Shown: positions 33,850 through 43,015, counted from the first letter of the stretch. The stretch: DNA of 64,000 bases from CAZYTM01 sp964649725 (GCA_964649725.1 CAZYTM010000002.1:434001-498000); one strand, 5' to 3'. Notes: generated from the sequence alone by a model not told the origin. Made by a program: numbers and translations.

Positions 33850-34230
33850 TCAGTGACTCGACTCCTTGAATATCTTCTTGAGGATCGACTTCAGTTCCTC
33901 GATCTTCACCGGTTTGTTGATATATTCAAAGGCACCAAGATTCATCGCCTCGATGTAGGATTCAACCCCGCCGTAAGCGGTAATCATGATGACGTTGCTC
34001 TTGGGATAGTTCTTGTTCAGTTCCTTGAGAAAGGTTATGCCGTTCATCTCCGGCATATTGATATCAGTAACGATAAGATTGACTTCCTGCTGGCGCAGAT
34101 AGTTCAGTGCCTCGAACCCGTTTGACACACTCTCCACCAGAAATCCTTCCTTGGCCAGCAGGCGAGAAAGACCGATACGGGCATTCTCCTCGTCATCCAC
34201 TATCAGTATGCGTTTCTGTTGTTTTGGCAA
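33850..34230 (-). CDS. Single-domain response regulator
   Basis: A 126-residue receiver: VDDEENARIG, phospho-acceptor in LIVTDINMPEMNG, then MITAYGG and INKPVKIEEL. The start is most likely TTG at 34230, six bases after AGGAGA; a longer frame to 34260 has no site. The stop is 12 bases from the universal stress protein start, so they are one transcription unit. Sequence is close to the CheY/PilH-like single receivers that pair with kinase hybrids. Confidence 0.88.
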   Translation of the reverse strand: MPKQQKRILIVDDEENARIGLSRLLAKEGFLVESVSNGFEALNYLRQQEVNLIVTDINMPEMNGITFLKELNKNYPKSNVIMITAYGGVESYIEAMNLGAFEYINKPVKIEELKSILKKIFKESSH

Positions 34231-34299
34231 ACCATATCTCCTGTGCCGGAATCGATGCAACTAGTGTTTCAGTCTAGCACGGAGAAGGTTGCTGTCAAG

Positions 34300-35034
34300 C
34301 TAGGCGGACGGCAAATTTTTCGCAGCAGCCACCTTCAGTCTTAACTTGACCGCTGTCAGGATGAGATTGGCTATGATGGAGACAAAATAGATTTCATCAT
34401 CAGAAAAGGTCTTCATCGAGGTGGAGTTGAGATTTATGACGCCATATATCTCTTTCTTGTCGGAGATAGGGAACGAAAGCATGGAGTTGTATTTCTCCTC
34501 CTGCAGTTCGGAGAAGTTCTTGTAGCGGGGGTCCTGGGAGGCACGGCTCAGCGAGATATACTGTTTATCCTTGGCTACCGAACCGGTAATCCCTTCACCA
34601 ATCCTGATCCTGATCTTGCCGATAAAAGCGGGATCAAAACCGTGCGTTGCCGCCATCACCAGCTCCTCACCCTCCCGCAGGTAAATGGAACAGACACTTA
34701 CCTTGAGCTGATCGGCAACCTTCTCGGCCATCTTCTGCAGTACCTGGGGGAGTTCGAAATCGGACGAAACGAGCATGCTGATCTCTTCCAGAGAGATGAT
34801 CTCCAGGTGCTCGCGATTTGCCTTCTGCATGGTCAACACCATCTTCCCCCGCTCGCTTTCGAGAAATGGGGTAAAACTGGCTTTATGATAAAAGGGGTTG
34901 ACGGTCTTGACCCGCTCTGTGATGGTGCGGAAATCGGAGAATCCGCATCTGCAGGTCATTTTAACCCGATAATTGTCAATCCGCTCACTCTTCATAACCT
35001 TGCCGCACTTACGACATCTTGCTACCAGTTGCAT
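34300..35034 (-). CDS. Zinc-ribbon plus GAF domain protein
   Basis: A 244-residue soluble protein. The N-terminal 35 residues hold two cysteine pairs, CRKCGKV and CRCGFSD, spaced as in a zinc ribbon. The central and C-terminal part (about residues 80-230) is a GAF domain (VSVCSIYLREGEELV; RIGEGITGSVA; SFPISDKKEIYGVINLNS). GAF domains bind cyclic nucleotides or other small ligands; the ligand here is unknown. The start follows AAAGGAGC. No output domain is present, so it likely regulates a partner, for example in the neighbouring kinase cluster. Confidence 0.8.
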   Translation of the reverse strand: MQLVARCRKCGKVMKSERIDNYRVKMTCRCGFSDFRTITERVKTVNPFYHKASFTPFLESERGKMVLTMQKANREHLEIISLEEISMLVSSDFELPQVLQKMAEKVADQLKVSVCSIYLREGEELVMAATHGFDPAFIGKIRIRIGEGITGSVAKDKQYISLSRASQDPRYKNFSELQEEKYNSMLSFPISDKKEIYGVINLNSTSMKTFSDDEIYFVSIIANLILTAVKLRLKVAAAKNLPSA

Positions 35035-35075
35035 AAGACCTGCTCCTTTCCGTAACGACCCCATGGGGAAAGATA

Positions 35076-35906
35076 TTACCTAGCATCAGCCTTCAGTACA
35101 AGATGCGCAGGCTTCCCAAGTGGTCCGAATGGTTGCAGCGGCTTGCCGTTGCACTCCCCCTCGACACCTCCGGCATTGCCGACATCCAGTGCTATTTGCC
35201 GGTCAGCCTTCCATTCGATGATATCACCGGCCTTAAGGTCATACTGCTGGGAGATGCTTTCATCGATGGTAAGATGCAGCCAACTGTCCTGATTGACCTT
35301 GAGCCGCAACACCAGACCTTGTGCCGGCGTCTCGCTGGCCAGGGGTGTCGTGACAAGCGGCTTTACCGACAACCCGATCGGAGCAGCACTGCTAGTTGAG
35401 CGTATTGGCTGGCGGGGGTCTTTACCCTGTTCGACATTTTTCCCTGCCGGGACTTCGGCAGTCGACAACTTTTCCGGGGTGTCAGTTCGCTTCCCGGTCA
35501 GCAATGCGACCAGAACAAGGATGAGCAGCAGACCGAACGGCAGGAACCATCGGACCGGCCTGCGTCCTGGCTGGGGAGGAGCTGTCGTGCTTCTGCTTTG
35601 ATTATGCTGCTCGGGACCAGCAGCGACCACCTGCCCCTTGTCCCTTTCATAGTGGGCAATTACAGCGTCACCATCAACTCCCAGATAGCTGGCATAGACC
35701 CGGAGGAACCCTTTGACATAGGCCTGATTGGGTAGTTTATCAAACAGGTCGCTTTCAATGGCAGCCAGATAGTTCTTCCCAATCCGGGTGACCTTTGACA
35801 CATCATCCAGCGACACCCCTCGCGACTCACGGAGCCCCTTTAGATAGGCACCTATCGTATTACTGTCACGACCTGCCGAGTCTGCATCAGGCACATCGAC
35901 TCCCAC
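35076..35906 (-). CDS. rodZ: RodZ-like helix-turn-helix membrane protein
   Basis: A 276-residue protein with an N-terminal Cro/C1-type helix-turn-helix (GAYLKGLRESRGVSLDDVSK; IESDLFDKLPNQAYVKGFLR), a single membrane helix (about residues 118-138), and a C-terminal DUF4115-like beta domain. This is the RodZ layout; RodZ anchors MreB and shapes rod cells. Start is GTG at 35906. It sits 4 bases downstream of the PilF-like TPR gene, so they share a transcript. Assigned by architecture. Confidence 0.85.
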   Translation of the reverse strand: MGVDVPDADSAGRDSNTIGAYLKGLRESRGVSLDDVSKVTRIGKNYLAAIESDLFDKLPNQAYVKGFLRVYASYLGVDGDAVIAHYERDKGQVVAAGPEQHNQSRSTTAPPQPGRRPVRWFLPFGLLLILVLVALLTGKRTDTPEKLSTAEVPAGKNVEQGKDPRQPIRSTSSAAPIGLSVKPLVTTPLASETPAQGLVLRLKVNQDSWLHLTIDESISQQYDLKAGDIIEWKADRQIALDVGNAGGVEGECNGKPLQPFGPLGKPAHLVLKADAR

Positions 35907-35910
35907 TCAC

Positions 35911-36660
35911 TCATTTTAGCAATTCGAGATAATCCCGGGAAAGTTGCCCCATTTCCGTATCTGGTGCAATCCGCAGCACTTCGCCAAAAGAGTTGCGGGC
36001 CAGGCCGCTCTCCTTGATTTTCAGGTAAGCCAGCCCAAGCTGATAATAGGCATTGGCAAACTCTTTGTTCAGTTCCACGGCCTTTTTGAATTCGCCAATA
36101 GCCAGTTCGACCTTGTCGAGAGCAAAGTATACCTTGCCAAGGTTGAGACGGGCTCGAGGGTTACGAGTATTGGCATTGACCGCTGAACGGAATATGGAGA
36201 GCGCCTTCGGATAGTCCCCTTTACCAAAGTAGGCAAGTCCGAGATTGATGTTGGCAGTCTCCTGATTGGGATAAAAAATATCATCAATGACCAGCTTGAA
36301 ATGATAGATGGCATCGTCCCAGCGTTTCATCTCGAGGTAATTGACCCCGAGGCTGTTTCGTGCTTCTGAATAGGTAGGTTTCAGAGCCAGCGCGCGGAGA
36401 TATTTCTGCTCGGCCAGTTCAAAGCGGTTTTTACGGTAATATGCCTGGCCGAGATAGTGGAGCAGATCCGGATCATCAGGGGTGATCTTCTCCGCTTCCG
36501 TCAACTCCGTCAAGGCAGACGGGATATTATTCTCCCCCAGATGAGAGAGCCCCATCTGAAAGTGATAGGATGCCTGTTTTGTCTTGCTTTCGCTCAGGGC
36601 ACACCCTGACAATCCGAATACTAGGCCTATCATGGCTACACAGAGCAACAATCGACTCAC
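35911..36660 (-). CDS. PilF/PilW-like TPR lipoprotein
   Basis: A 249-residue lipoprotein. The signal peptide ends in the lipobox LSGC (about Cys19). The mature part is about six TPR repeats (for example PDLLHYLGQAYYRKNRFELAEQ, given in part). PilF lipoproteins help assemble the type IV pilus secretin; a similar arrangement of TPR lipoprotein next to RodZ is common. Start is GTG at 36660, four bases after AAGGGGG. Pilus function is inferred. Confidence 0.75.
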   Translation of the reverse strand: MSRLLLCVAMIGLVFGLSGCALSESKTKQASYHFQMGLSHLGENNIPSALTELTEAEKITPDDPDLLHYLGQAYYRKNRFELAEQKYLRALALKPTYSEARNSLGVNYLEMKRWDDAIYHFKLVIDDIFYPNQETANINLGLAYFGKGDYPKALSIFRSAVNANTRNPRARLNLGKVYFALDKVELAIGEFKKAVELNKEFANAYYQLGLAYLKIKESGLARNSFGEVLRIAPDTEMGQLSRDYLELLK

Positions 36661-36815
36661 GTCAAGCCCCCTTGTGCTGATCCTCCGTGATACTTCACTA
36701 CTGCTGCTGGCGAAAACTCTGTTGCAGCAGAGCCTAACAGGAACAACACTGTATAACTAGCAGAAATATTGGGCTTTGTCAATCACAGCAAGCCCGAACC
36801 CTCGCCAACCCGCCC

Positions 36816-37733
36816 CTAAGCCCCGACCAACCCCTGGAAATGGGTCATTGCCTTGAAACTCCGATAGCGCTCTTCAATCTCCCGGTACTCTAGACGCTTG
36901 AGCCGGTTGAGACTGAAATCCTCCACCGTAAAAGAGGCCATAACGCTGCCAAAGACTATTGCCTTGCGGATCCCATCCTCACTGCTATCGTTACTGTTAG
37001 CCAGATATCCCATAAAACCTCCGGCAAATGTATCTCCGGCACCAGTCGGATCGAAGACCTCTTCCAGCGGATAGGCAGGGGCGGCAAAGATGCCGCTGTC
37101 GGTGAAGAGCAGAACGCCATACTCCCCCCGTTTGATGATGAGATTCCTGGCCCCCATGGCACGGATTGCCCTGGCACCCTTGACCAGGTTCGCCTCACCC
37201 GACAGCTGGCGGGCTTCGCCTTCATTGATGATGAGGATGTCGACCCGCTCGATCACCCTTTTCAACGCTGCCGGTTTGGAGGATATCCAGAAGTTCATGG
37301 TGTCGCAGGCGACCACACGAGGCCGTTCCACCTGGTTCAACACCTCCATCTGCAGCTCCGGGTCGATATTGGCAAGGATCAGATAGTCAGTATTGCGGTA
37401 CGCCTCAGGGACCTCAGGCCGGAATGACTCAAAGACATTGAGCTGGGTCTCCAGGGTCTGTGCCTCGTTCAGATCAAACCCGTAGCGACCTTTCCAGTGA
37501 AAGGTCTTGCCACTCTCCCTGGTCAACCCTTGCAGGTCGATATTACGGGAGCGGAGGAATTCGACATGCTCGGCAGGGAAATCTTCCCCCACCACAGCCA
37601 CCAGATTCACATCAGTAAAAAAACTGGCCGAGGTGGAAAAGTAGGTGGCAGAACCGCCAAGTACATTCTCTACCTTGCCGAACGGGGTCTCCACAGAGTC
37701 AAACGCTACCGAACCTACCACCAGAACGCTCAT
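36816..37733 (-). CDS. PfkB-family sugar kinase
   Basis: A 305-residue ribokinase-fold protein: N-terminal GSVAFDSV and LGGSATYFS (substrate side), and the C-terminal ATP/anion-hole motif DPTGAGDTFAGGFMGYL with the catalytic aspartate. Substrate cannot be told; family members phosphorylate adenosine, sugars or nucleosides. It follows MTA phosphorylase by 73 bases on the same strand, so a link to nucleoside or methylthioribose salvage is attractive but unproven. The start follows AAAGGAG. Confidence 0.88.
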   Translation of the reverse strand: MSVLVVGSVAFDSVETPFGKVENVLGGSATYFSTSASFFTDVNLVAVVGEDFPAEHVEFLRSRNIDLQGLTRESGKTFHWKGRYGFDLNEAQTLETQLNVFESFRPEVPEAYRNTDYLILANIDPELQMEVLNQVERPRVVACDTMNFWISSKPAALKRVIERVDILIINEGEARQLSGEANLVKGARAIRAMGARNLIIKRGEYGVLLFTDSGIFAAPAYPLEEVFDPTGAGDTFAGGFMGYLANSNDSSEDGIRKAIVFGSVMASFTVEDFSLNRLKRLEYREIEERYRSFKAMTHFQGLVGA

Positions 37734-37806
37734 TACATAATCTCCTTTAAAGCTGCTATTAAATTATAATTTTCGTAATTCCGCGCTGTAGCAAAATCCT
37801 ACCAGG

Positions 37807-38673
37807 CTAATCAAGATACTTACCGATCAGGAGTTGCAGCCTCTCCCTCGCCTCAGCCGTGATAGCCTTCCGGTCGGTAAGAATCGCATATTCAACAGCA
37901 GAAGAGCAGGCGCAGCTTCGCTCACTGCCGATGCTGCCAACCGCCTTGCGGATGATGCTCTTTGCCATTGCCACATTCTGTTTTATTATCGCCACCACAG
38001 CCTCTACCGAAACATCCTCGTGGGCGGTATGCCAGCAGTCATAGTCAGTGGAAAGTGCTATGATACCGTAACATATCTCCGCCTCCCTCGCCAGCTTCGC
38101 CTCGGTGATGTTGGTCATGCCGATGATCGACCCACCCAGTCCGATATACATGAACGACTCAGCCCGGGTGGAGAAGGCAGGACCTTCCATGCAGATGTAG
38201 GTCCCCCCTTTGTGCACCACCGCGCCGGCCTCTACTGCCGCAGTATAGAGGACCTCTGCCAGGGGGGCACAGACCGGGTCGGCAAAACCGACATGGGCCA
38301 CCACGCCATTACCGAAGAAGGTGTCGTGCCGTACCCCTTTGGTACGGTCAATGAACTGGTCCGGTATTACTATATGCCCAGGCGCAATAGCCTCCTTCAG
38401 GCTGCCAACCGCAGAGACAGAGATGATACGTGTCACCCCGAGCTGTTTCATGCCGTAAATATTGGCCCGATAATTGACTTCCGAGGGGAGGAGACGATGC
38501 CCCCTGCCATGCCTGGGGAGAAAGACCATCCGTACCCCGTTGAGAACCCCCGTGATATAGTCGTCCGAAGGGTCACCGAACGGAGTTGTTAATTTAACAG
38601 CCTTGATATCGACCAACCCCTCCATCTCATAAAGACCGCTACCGCCGATGACGCCGATTATCTGCTCAGACAT
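37807..38673 (-). CDS. mtnP: S-methyl-5'-thioadenosine phosphorylase
   Basis: A 288-residue purine-nucleoside phosphorylase family protein. It has the phosphate site GGSGLYEMEG, the RHGRGHRLLPSEVNYRANI segment, the MEGPAFSTRAES motif and the MTNITEAKLAREAEICY motif of MTA phosphorylases. Enzyme cleaves methylthioadenosine (from polyamine or homoserine-lactone synthesis) to adenine and methylthioribose-1-phosphate. The start follows GGAGGAG. It is between rlmN and pfkB on the same strand. Confidence 0.93.
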   Translation of the reverse strand: MSEQIIGVIGGSGLYEMEGLVDIKAVKLTTPFGDPSDDYITGVLNGVRMVFLPRHGRGHRLLPSEVNYRANIYGMKQLGVTRIISVSAVGSLKEAIAPGHIVIPDQFIDRTKGVRHDTFFGNGVVAHVGFADPVCAPLAEVLYTAAVEAGAVVHKGGTYICMEGPAFSTRAESFMYIGLGGSIIGMTNITEAKLAREAEICYGIIALSTDYDCWHTAHEDVSVEAVVAIIKQNVAMAKSIIRKAVGSIGSERSCACSSAVEYAILTDRKAITAEARERLQLLIGKYLD

Positions 38674-38713
38674 ATCTCCTCCAGTTCATCGAAATAGATC
38701 AGACTTTGTTGCC

Positions 38714-39757
38714 TTACTGCTTTTGTTTGACATCTCTCTGCCGCTCCAGTCGTCCCCGTAACTGACCGCAAGCCGCCGAGATATCACCGCCGCGGCTGGC
38801 ACGGGTAATGACCGTAAAATGTTTGTCCAGCAGATATTTATGAAAAACATCTATCGCCCTCTGGGACGGCCCCTGCAGCGAACTCCCCTCATGCTCGTTA
38901 AAGGCTATCAGATTGATCTTGCAGGGGATATCACTGACCAGTCTGACCAAGCGCCGCGCATCATCCAGAGAATCGTTGCAGTCTCTGATCAGCACGTATT
39001 CAAAGGTTATGTAGCGCCGGGAGGGCAACGGGAAACGTTTGCAGGCAGCCAGCAGCTCCTTGAGCGGATAGCGGCGATTTATCGGCATGAGCTGGTTGCG
39101 CAGCTCGTCCGTAGTCGCATTAAGGGAGACTGCCAGGTTCACTATTACCGAACTGCCGAGGATGTCCAGTTCCGGGACCAGCCCTGCCGTGGATACAGTG
39201 ACCCGCCGATTGGAGAACTGCAGTCCTTCGTTACTGGTGAGGATCTGTATGGCCGGTATCACCGCACCCAGGTTGGCCAGCGGCTCCCCCATCCCCATAA
39301 AGACGATGTTCCTGATCTCGGCGTCCTTTTTTACTGCGCAGACCTGGTTGACTATCTCGGCAACAGTCAGGTTCCGCACCAGCCCGAAATGGCCGGTAAG
39401 GCAGAATTCACACCCCATGGCACAACCGACCTGACTGGAGATACAGAGAGTATTGCGCCCCTCATCCGGGATCAGTACCGATTCAACAGCATTGCCGTCC
39501 GCCAACCGGAAGAGATACTTTCGTGTCCCGTCCGCCGAACTCTCCACCACTTCAGGAGTCAATTCGCTGATACAGGCGAGACGCTCCAACTCCTCCCGGA
39601 ATTCCCTGGAGAGATTGCTCATTGCCGCAAAGGAGAGAGCGCCCTGCTGATAGAGCCATTTGAATATCTGCCTGGCTCTGAAACGCTCCTTCCCGCCACC
39701 CAGGATAAATGCTTCCAGCTCATCGAGGGTAAAATTTTTCAGATCAACCTTGGCCAT
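38714..39757 (-). CDS. rlmN: Dual-specificity RNA methyltransferase RlmN
   Basis: A 347-residue radical SAM enzyme. The 4Fe-4S motif CAMGCEFC (C-x3-C-x2-C) is visible, along with GMGEPLANL and the C-terminal RGGDISAACGQL that provides the catalytic cysteine. It methylates C2 of adenosine in 23S rRNA (A2503) and in tRNA. The ribosome site is weak. It is 40 bases upstream of mtnP on the transcript. Confidence 0.95.
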   Translation of the reverse strand: MAKVDLKNFTLDELEAFILGGGKERFRARQIFKWLYQQGALSFAAMSNLSREFREELERLACISELTPEVVESSADGTRKYLFRLADGNAVESVLIPDEGRNTLCISSQVGCAMGCEFCLTGHFGLVRNLTVAEIVNQVCAVKKDAEIRNIVFMGMGEPLANLGAVIPAIQILTSNEGLQFSNRRVTVSTAGLVPELDILGSSVIVNLAVSLNATTDELRNQLMPINRRYPLKELLAACKRFPLPSRRYITFEYVLIRDCNDSLDDARRLVRLVSDIPCKINLIAFNEHEGSSLQGPSQRAIDVFHKYLLDKHFTVITRASRGGDISAACGQLRGRLERQRDVKQKQ

Positions 39758-39817
39758 GGTCTGGGTATGAAAAAGCCCTTCCAGGGAAGGGCTTGTCTCG
39801 CTCTCTTGTCAATCAGC

Positions 39818-40231
39818 TCAAACCAGTTCAAGCTGGCTGAAGAAATAAGGTATTTCAAAGGCGGCTGATTCGGGTGAGTCGGAACCATGGGCAGTATTCT
39901 CTTCGATGCTGACCCCAAACTCCTTTCGAATCGTCCCTGCTGCTGCATTGGCAGGATTGGTCGCCCCCATCAGGTCGCGCCATGCGGTTATGGCATGCTC
40001 TTTCTCCAGCACCATCACCAGTACCGGACTGCGCACCATGAAGGTGCAGAGGTCATTGAAAAAAGGACGGTCCTTATGGACATAGTAGAACCCCTCTGCC
40101 TCCTGACGGGAAAGGGCAATTTTTTTCAATCCTACTATTCTGAAACCGGCTGCCTCGATCTTTGCCAGCACTTTGCCGGTGATGTTCCGCTCAACCGCGT
40201 CCGGCTTGATAATCGCAAAAGTTCTTTCCAT
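39818..40231 (-). CDS. ndk: Nucleoside diphosphate kinase
   Basis: A 137-residue NDK of typical length: IIKPDAVERN near the start and the active-site segment NTAHGSDSPESA with the phospho-histidine. It balances nucleoside triphosphates in the cytosol. The start follows GGGAGG; an in-frame upstream ATG at 40318 is not used. A candidate promoter with a palindrome lies about 110 bases upstream. rlmN is downstream on the same strand. Confidence 0.97.
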   Translation of the reverse strand: MERTFAIIKPDAVERNITGKVLAKIEAAGFRIVGLKKIALSRQEAEGFYYVHKDRPFFNDLCTFMVRSPVLVMVLEKEHAITAWRDLMGATNPANAAAGTIRKEFGVSIEENTAHGSDSPESAAFEIPYFFSQLELV

Positions 40232-40322
40232 TGTTCCTCCCATTATGGTGATATGGACTGGATCGTCGATATACATGCTCGACCGGCATCTAGACCGCTG
40301 TTTGAATGACCTTTTCATTTAT

Positions 40323-40345
40323 CATGTAACTTACTATTATGTCAA
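40323..40345 (-). promoter_or_regulatory. Promoter of ndk
   Basis: On the minus strand TTGACA (40345-40340), then a 15- to 17-base spacer and a -10 near GATAAAT (40325-40317). The -35 hexamer is perfect; the -10 assignment is approximate. Confidence 0.5.
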
Positions 40346-40358
40346 GGTGATTATCACC
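40346..40358. promoter_or_regulatory. Perfect palindrome next to the ndk promoter
   Basis: GGTGAT-T-ATCACC, directly abutting the -35 hexamer of the ndk promoter, in the position of an activator or repressor site. No regulator is identified. Confidence 0.45.
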
Positions 40359-40371
40359 GTAGAAATAACAA

Positions 40372-40401
40372 CAGCCTACAGAAGCTAGCTTCTGTAGGCT
40401 G
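40372..40401 (-). terminator. Terminator of the small lipoprotein gene
   Basis: A perfect 30-base palindrome (15-base arms) followed on the minus strand by a T-rich tract. It lies 28 bases past the stop codon. Confidence 0.75.
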
Positions 40402-40428
40402 AGTGTTCCGTATAACAGGAACGTTGAA

Positions 40429-40644
40429 TTACTTCTTCGCCGGAGCGGCAGGAGCAGCAGGGGCGGCAGGGGCAGCCGGAGTGGCAGCCGGAGCAGCCTT
40501 GGCAGAAGACATAGCCTTCTGAGCTTCCGGAGCTTTCGGAGCTTCAGCAGGAGCAGCCGGCTTAGCCGGTTCCTGCGGCTTGCAGCCAGCAGTGAATGCC
40601 AGAGCCATGGTCAGGCACAGAGCCAAAGAGAGCATTTTTTTCAT
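40429..40644 (-). CDS. Small alanine/proline-rich lipoprotein
   Basis: A 71-residue lipoprotein: signal peptide with lipobox TAGC (about Cys21) and a mature chain of almost only Ala, Pro and Lys in repeats (PAAPAAPAAPAAPAKK). Such low-complexity small lipoproteins may line the envelope; function is unknown. Start is the ATG at 40644 beyond GAGGTG. It has a strong promoter and its own terminator, so it is probably expressed well. Confidence 0.75.
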   Translation of the reverse strand: MKKMLSLALCLTMALAFTAGCKPQEPAKPAAPAEAPKAPEAQKAMSSAKAAPAATPAAPAAPAAPAAPAKK

Positions 40645-40721
40645 CGACAGTATCACCTCTTTTCTTTTGTGAGTACCATATGAGCGCGTAGCGCATGGCT
40701 TTTGAAAGACAACAACTGCGA

Positions 40722-40749
40722 AATATACTCACTTTACATCAAATGTCAA
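40722..40749 (-). promoter_or_regulatory. Strong promoter of the small lipoprotein
   Basis: Minus strand: perfect TTGACA (40749-40744), 16-base spacer, TATATT (40727-40722), about 78 bases ahead of the start codon. Confidence 0.7.
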
Positions 40750-40832
40750 GAATTTTTTAACGTACCCGCCTGAACCTACATCCTGTATATCCGTATCAGC
40801 AACAATTAAAGGGAGAAGTTCTTGTCGCCTCG

Positions 40833-42260
40833 TCACAGGTTGAAACAGACCATCTTGATGTTGGTCATCTCTTCCATCGCATAGCGGATCCCTTCCCGCC
40901 CCAGCCCGCTCTCCTTATTGCCACCATATGGCATGTGATCGACCCGGAAAGTCGGCACATCATTGATGATCACCCCGCCTACGTCAAGCCGGCGAATAGC
41001 CATGAATGCCTTGTTAATATCACTGGTGTAAACCCCTGCCTGCAGCCCGAAAATCGAATCATCGGCCATATCGAGCGCCTCTTCGAACGAATCACAGGGG
41101 AGGACCGAAACAACCGGGGCAAAGACCTCGGAACACATTACCTGCATATCCTTTGTGACACCGGAGAGGATGGTCGGTTCCAGGCAGTTGCCTATAACAT
41201 TCCCACCGGCCTCGATCCGTGCCCCCATTTTGACCGCCTCTTCGAGCCAGGCAACGGAACGATCCAACTCAACCCGGGAAATCATAGGCCCGATGTCGCA
41301 ATTTCGATCCAGCGGGTCTCCAACCTTCAATTTTTTTGTGGCAGCAACAAACTTGGCAAGAAACTCCTCATAACGTGAACGTAGCACAAATATCCGCTGC
41401 ACGGAAATGCAGACCTGCCCTGAGTTGGCAAAACTCCCGACCACGCAGCGACTGACAGCCTTGTCGACATCACCATCCTCGGCAATTATGGTCGGCGAAT
41501 TGGAACCGAGTTCCAGAGTCACCCGCTTCAGCCCGCAACGCGCCTTGATCGCCCGCCCTACCGGTGGGCTGCCGGTGAAGGTGATCATAGCCAGCCGCTC
41601 GTCTTCGACGAGGCGGTTACCAACTGTAGTACCACTGCCGATCACTACATTGAGCGCGCCAGCAGGCAGTCCTGCTTCGGCAAGGAGTTCTGCCAGCTTG
41701 ATGGAAGAGATGGGGGTCTTGGTGGCCGGCTTGAGTACTACCGCATTACCTGCTGCCAAAGCGGGGGCAACCTTATGCGCCACAAGATTCAAGGGGAAAT
41801 TGAATGGTGCAATGGCACCTATCACTCCGATCGGGAAGCGCTGATAAAAACCGAAACGACCGGCTGATACCGGCGAAGCATCCATCGGCACAATTTCGTC
41901 ATGACAATTTTTTGCCTCCTGCGCAGCAAAGCGGAAGGTCTCGGAGCTCCGTTCCGCCTCAGCAAGCGCAAATTTCCATGACTTGCCGGCCTCGCTGGCA
42001 ATGATAGTGGCAATCTCCTCTTTGTCGCGCATGATCAAATCTGCCGTGCGGTTCAGGATATCTGCACGTTTATATGCAGGCAGTGCCGCCATCGCCTTAA
42101 AGCCTATCCTGCCTGCTTCTATCGCTCGATCCACTACTGCTGCCGATGCCTCGGGGACTACGCCGATGATTTCATCATTATATGGGTTGACCACTTCGAT
42201 ACCAGGCCAGTCATCCCCCAGCCATTCCCCCCCAAGTAGGACCTTGAACCGTTTTGCCAT
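40833..42260 (-). CDS. NAD(P)-dependent aldehyde dehydrogenase
   Basis: A 475-residue aldehyde dehydrogenase family protein. Catalytic Cys is in SGQVCISVQRI, and the general base Glu in LELGSNSP; the cofactor segment is FTGSPPVG. Family level resembles lactaldehyde/glyceraldehyde-3-phosphate (non-phosphorylating) dehydrogenases, but substrate is not settled. The start follows GGAGG. It is divergent from AMMECR1, with about 100 bases between starts. Confidence 0.9.
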   Translation of the reverse strand: MAKRFKVLLGGEWLGDDWPGIEVVNPYNDEIIGVVPEASAAVVDRAIEAGRIGFKAMAALPAYKRADILNRTADLIMRDKEEIATIIASEAGKSWKFALAEAERSSETFRFAAQEAKNCHDEIVPMDASPVSAGRFGFYQRFPIGVIGAIAPFNFPLNLVAHKVAPALAAGNAVVLKPATKTPISSIKLAELLAEAGLPAGALNVVIGSGTTVGNRLVEDERLAMITFTGSPPVGRAIKARCGLKRVTLELGSNSPTIIAEDGDVDKAVSRCVVGSFANSGQVCISVQRIFVLRSRYEEFLAKFVAATKKLKVGDPLDRNCDIGPMISRVELDRSVAWLEEAVKMGARIEAGGNVIGNCLEPTILSGVTKDMQVMCSEVFAPVVSVLPCDSFEEALDMADDSIFGLQAGVYTSDINKAFMAIRRLDVGGVIINDVPTFRVDHMPYGGNKESGLGREGIRYAMEEMTNIKMVCFNL

Positions 42261-42357
42261 AACAACCTCCCATTGCAGAAACCATAATTACTTGCCTAAG
42301 GTGCGTCGATTATAGTATATTAACAAATCATTAGCAACCTTTGTCAGTGAGGATTAT

Positions 42358-42900
42358 GTGGCCACCAAATTGAATGCCTCGGAAAGAAAACAGCTGCTTA
42401 CCATAGCAAGAGATACCATCAGCACTTACATTAGCAGTGGCAAACTGCCGACCGCAACGGTAAAGAGTGAAAACCTCCAGGCGACGCGCGGCTGTTTTGT
42501 CAGCATCAAGAAGGGGGATAAACTTCGTGGCTGCATCGGCACCTTTATCGCCGATAAACCTCTCTACCTTCTGATCCAGGAGATGGCAGTCTCTGCTGCA
42601 ACAAAAGACCCCCGCTTCTATCCGATGAAGGAGAGTGACCTGACCGATTTCACATTAGAGATATCGGTCCTCTCCCCCTTGCGTAAAATCACCAATAACG
42701 ATGAAATAAAGGTCGGCGAGCATGGCATCTACCTGGAAAAAAACTTCTCCCGTGGCGTACTCCTCCCCCAGGTAGCCGTCGAACAGGGGTGGGACCGGGA
42801 GACCTTTCTTGGTCAGACCTGCCTCAAGGCTGGGCTTCAGACCGATGCCTGGAAAGAAGGGGCCGATATCTATATCTTCAGCGCCGAGGTATTCAGCTGA
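42358..42900 (+). CDS. AMMECR1 domain protein
   Basis: A 180-residue AMMECR1 protein. The hallmark LRGCIGT appears near residue 58, and the C-terminal part has VEQGWDRETFLGQTCLKAGL. In many anaerobes AMMECR1 is fused to or beside MEMO and a radical SAM protein, of unknown function; neither is adjacent here. Start is GTG at 42358, about five bases after GAGG. It ends before a terminator shared with citrate synthase. Confidence 0.9.
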   Translation: MATKLNASERKQLLTIARDTISTYISSGKLPTATVKSENLQATRGCFVSIKKGDKLRGCIGTFIADKPLYLLIQEMAVSAATKDPRFYPMKESDLTDFTLEISVLSPLRKITNNDEIKVGEHGIYLEKNFSRGVLLPQVAVEQGWDRETFLGQTCLKAGLQTDAWKEGADIYIFSAEVFS

Positions 42901-42932
42901 CAACAAAATAGAGTGAATCATCCCAGGAGACT

Positions 42933-42966
42933 AAAAAGGGGAGATGCTGTTGCATCTCCCCTTTTG
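42933..42966. terminator. Bidirectional terminator between AMMECR1 and citrate synthase
   Basis: Stem AAAAGGGGAGATGC / GCATCTCCCCTTTT with a short TGTT loop. It suits both converging genes. Confidence 0.88.
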
Positions 42967-43015
42967 CTATTACTGCTGGCCAGGACGCTCTAAGCGCCCT
43001 GGCCAGATACTGCGA

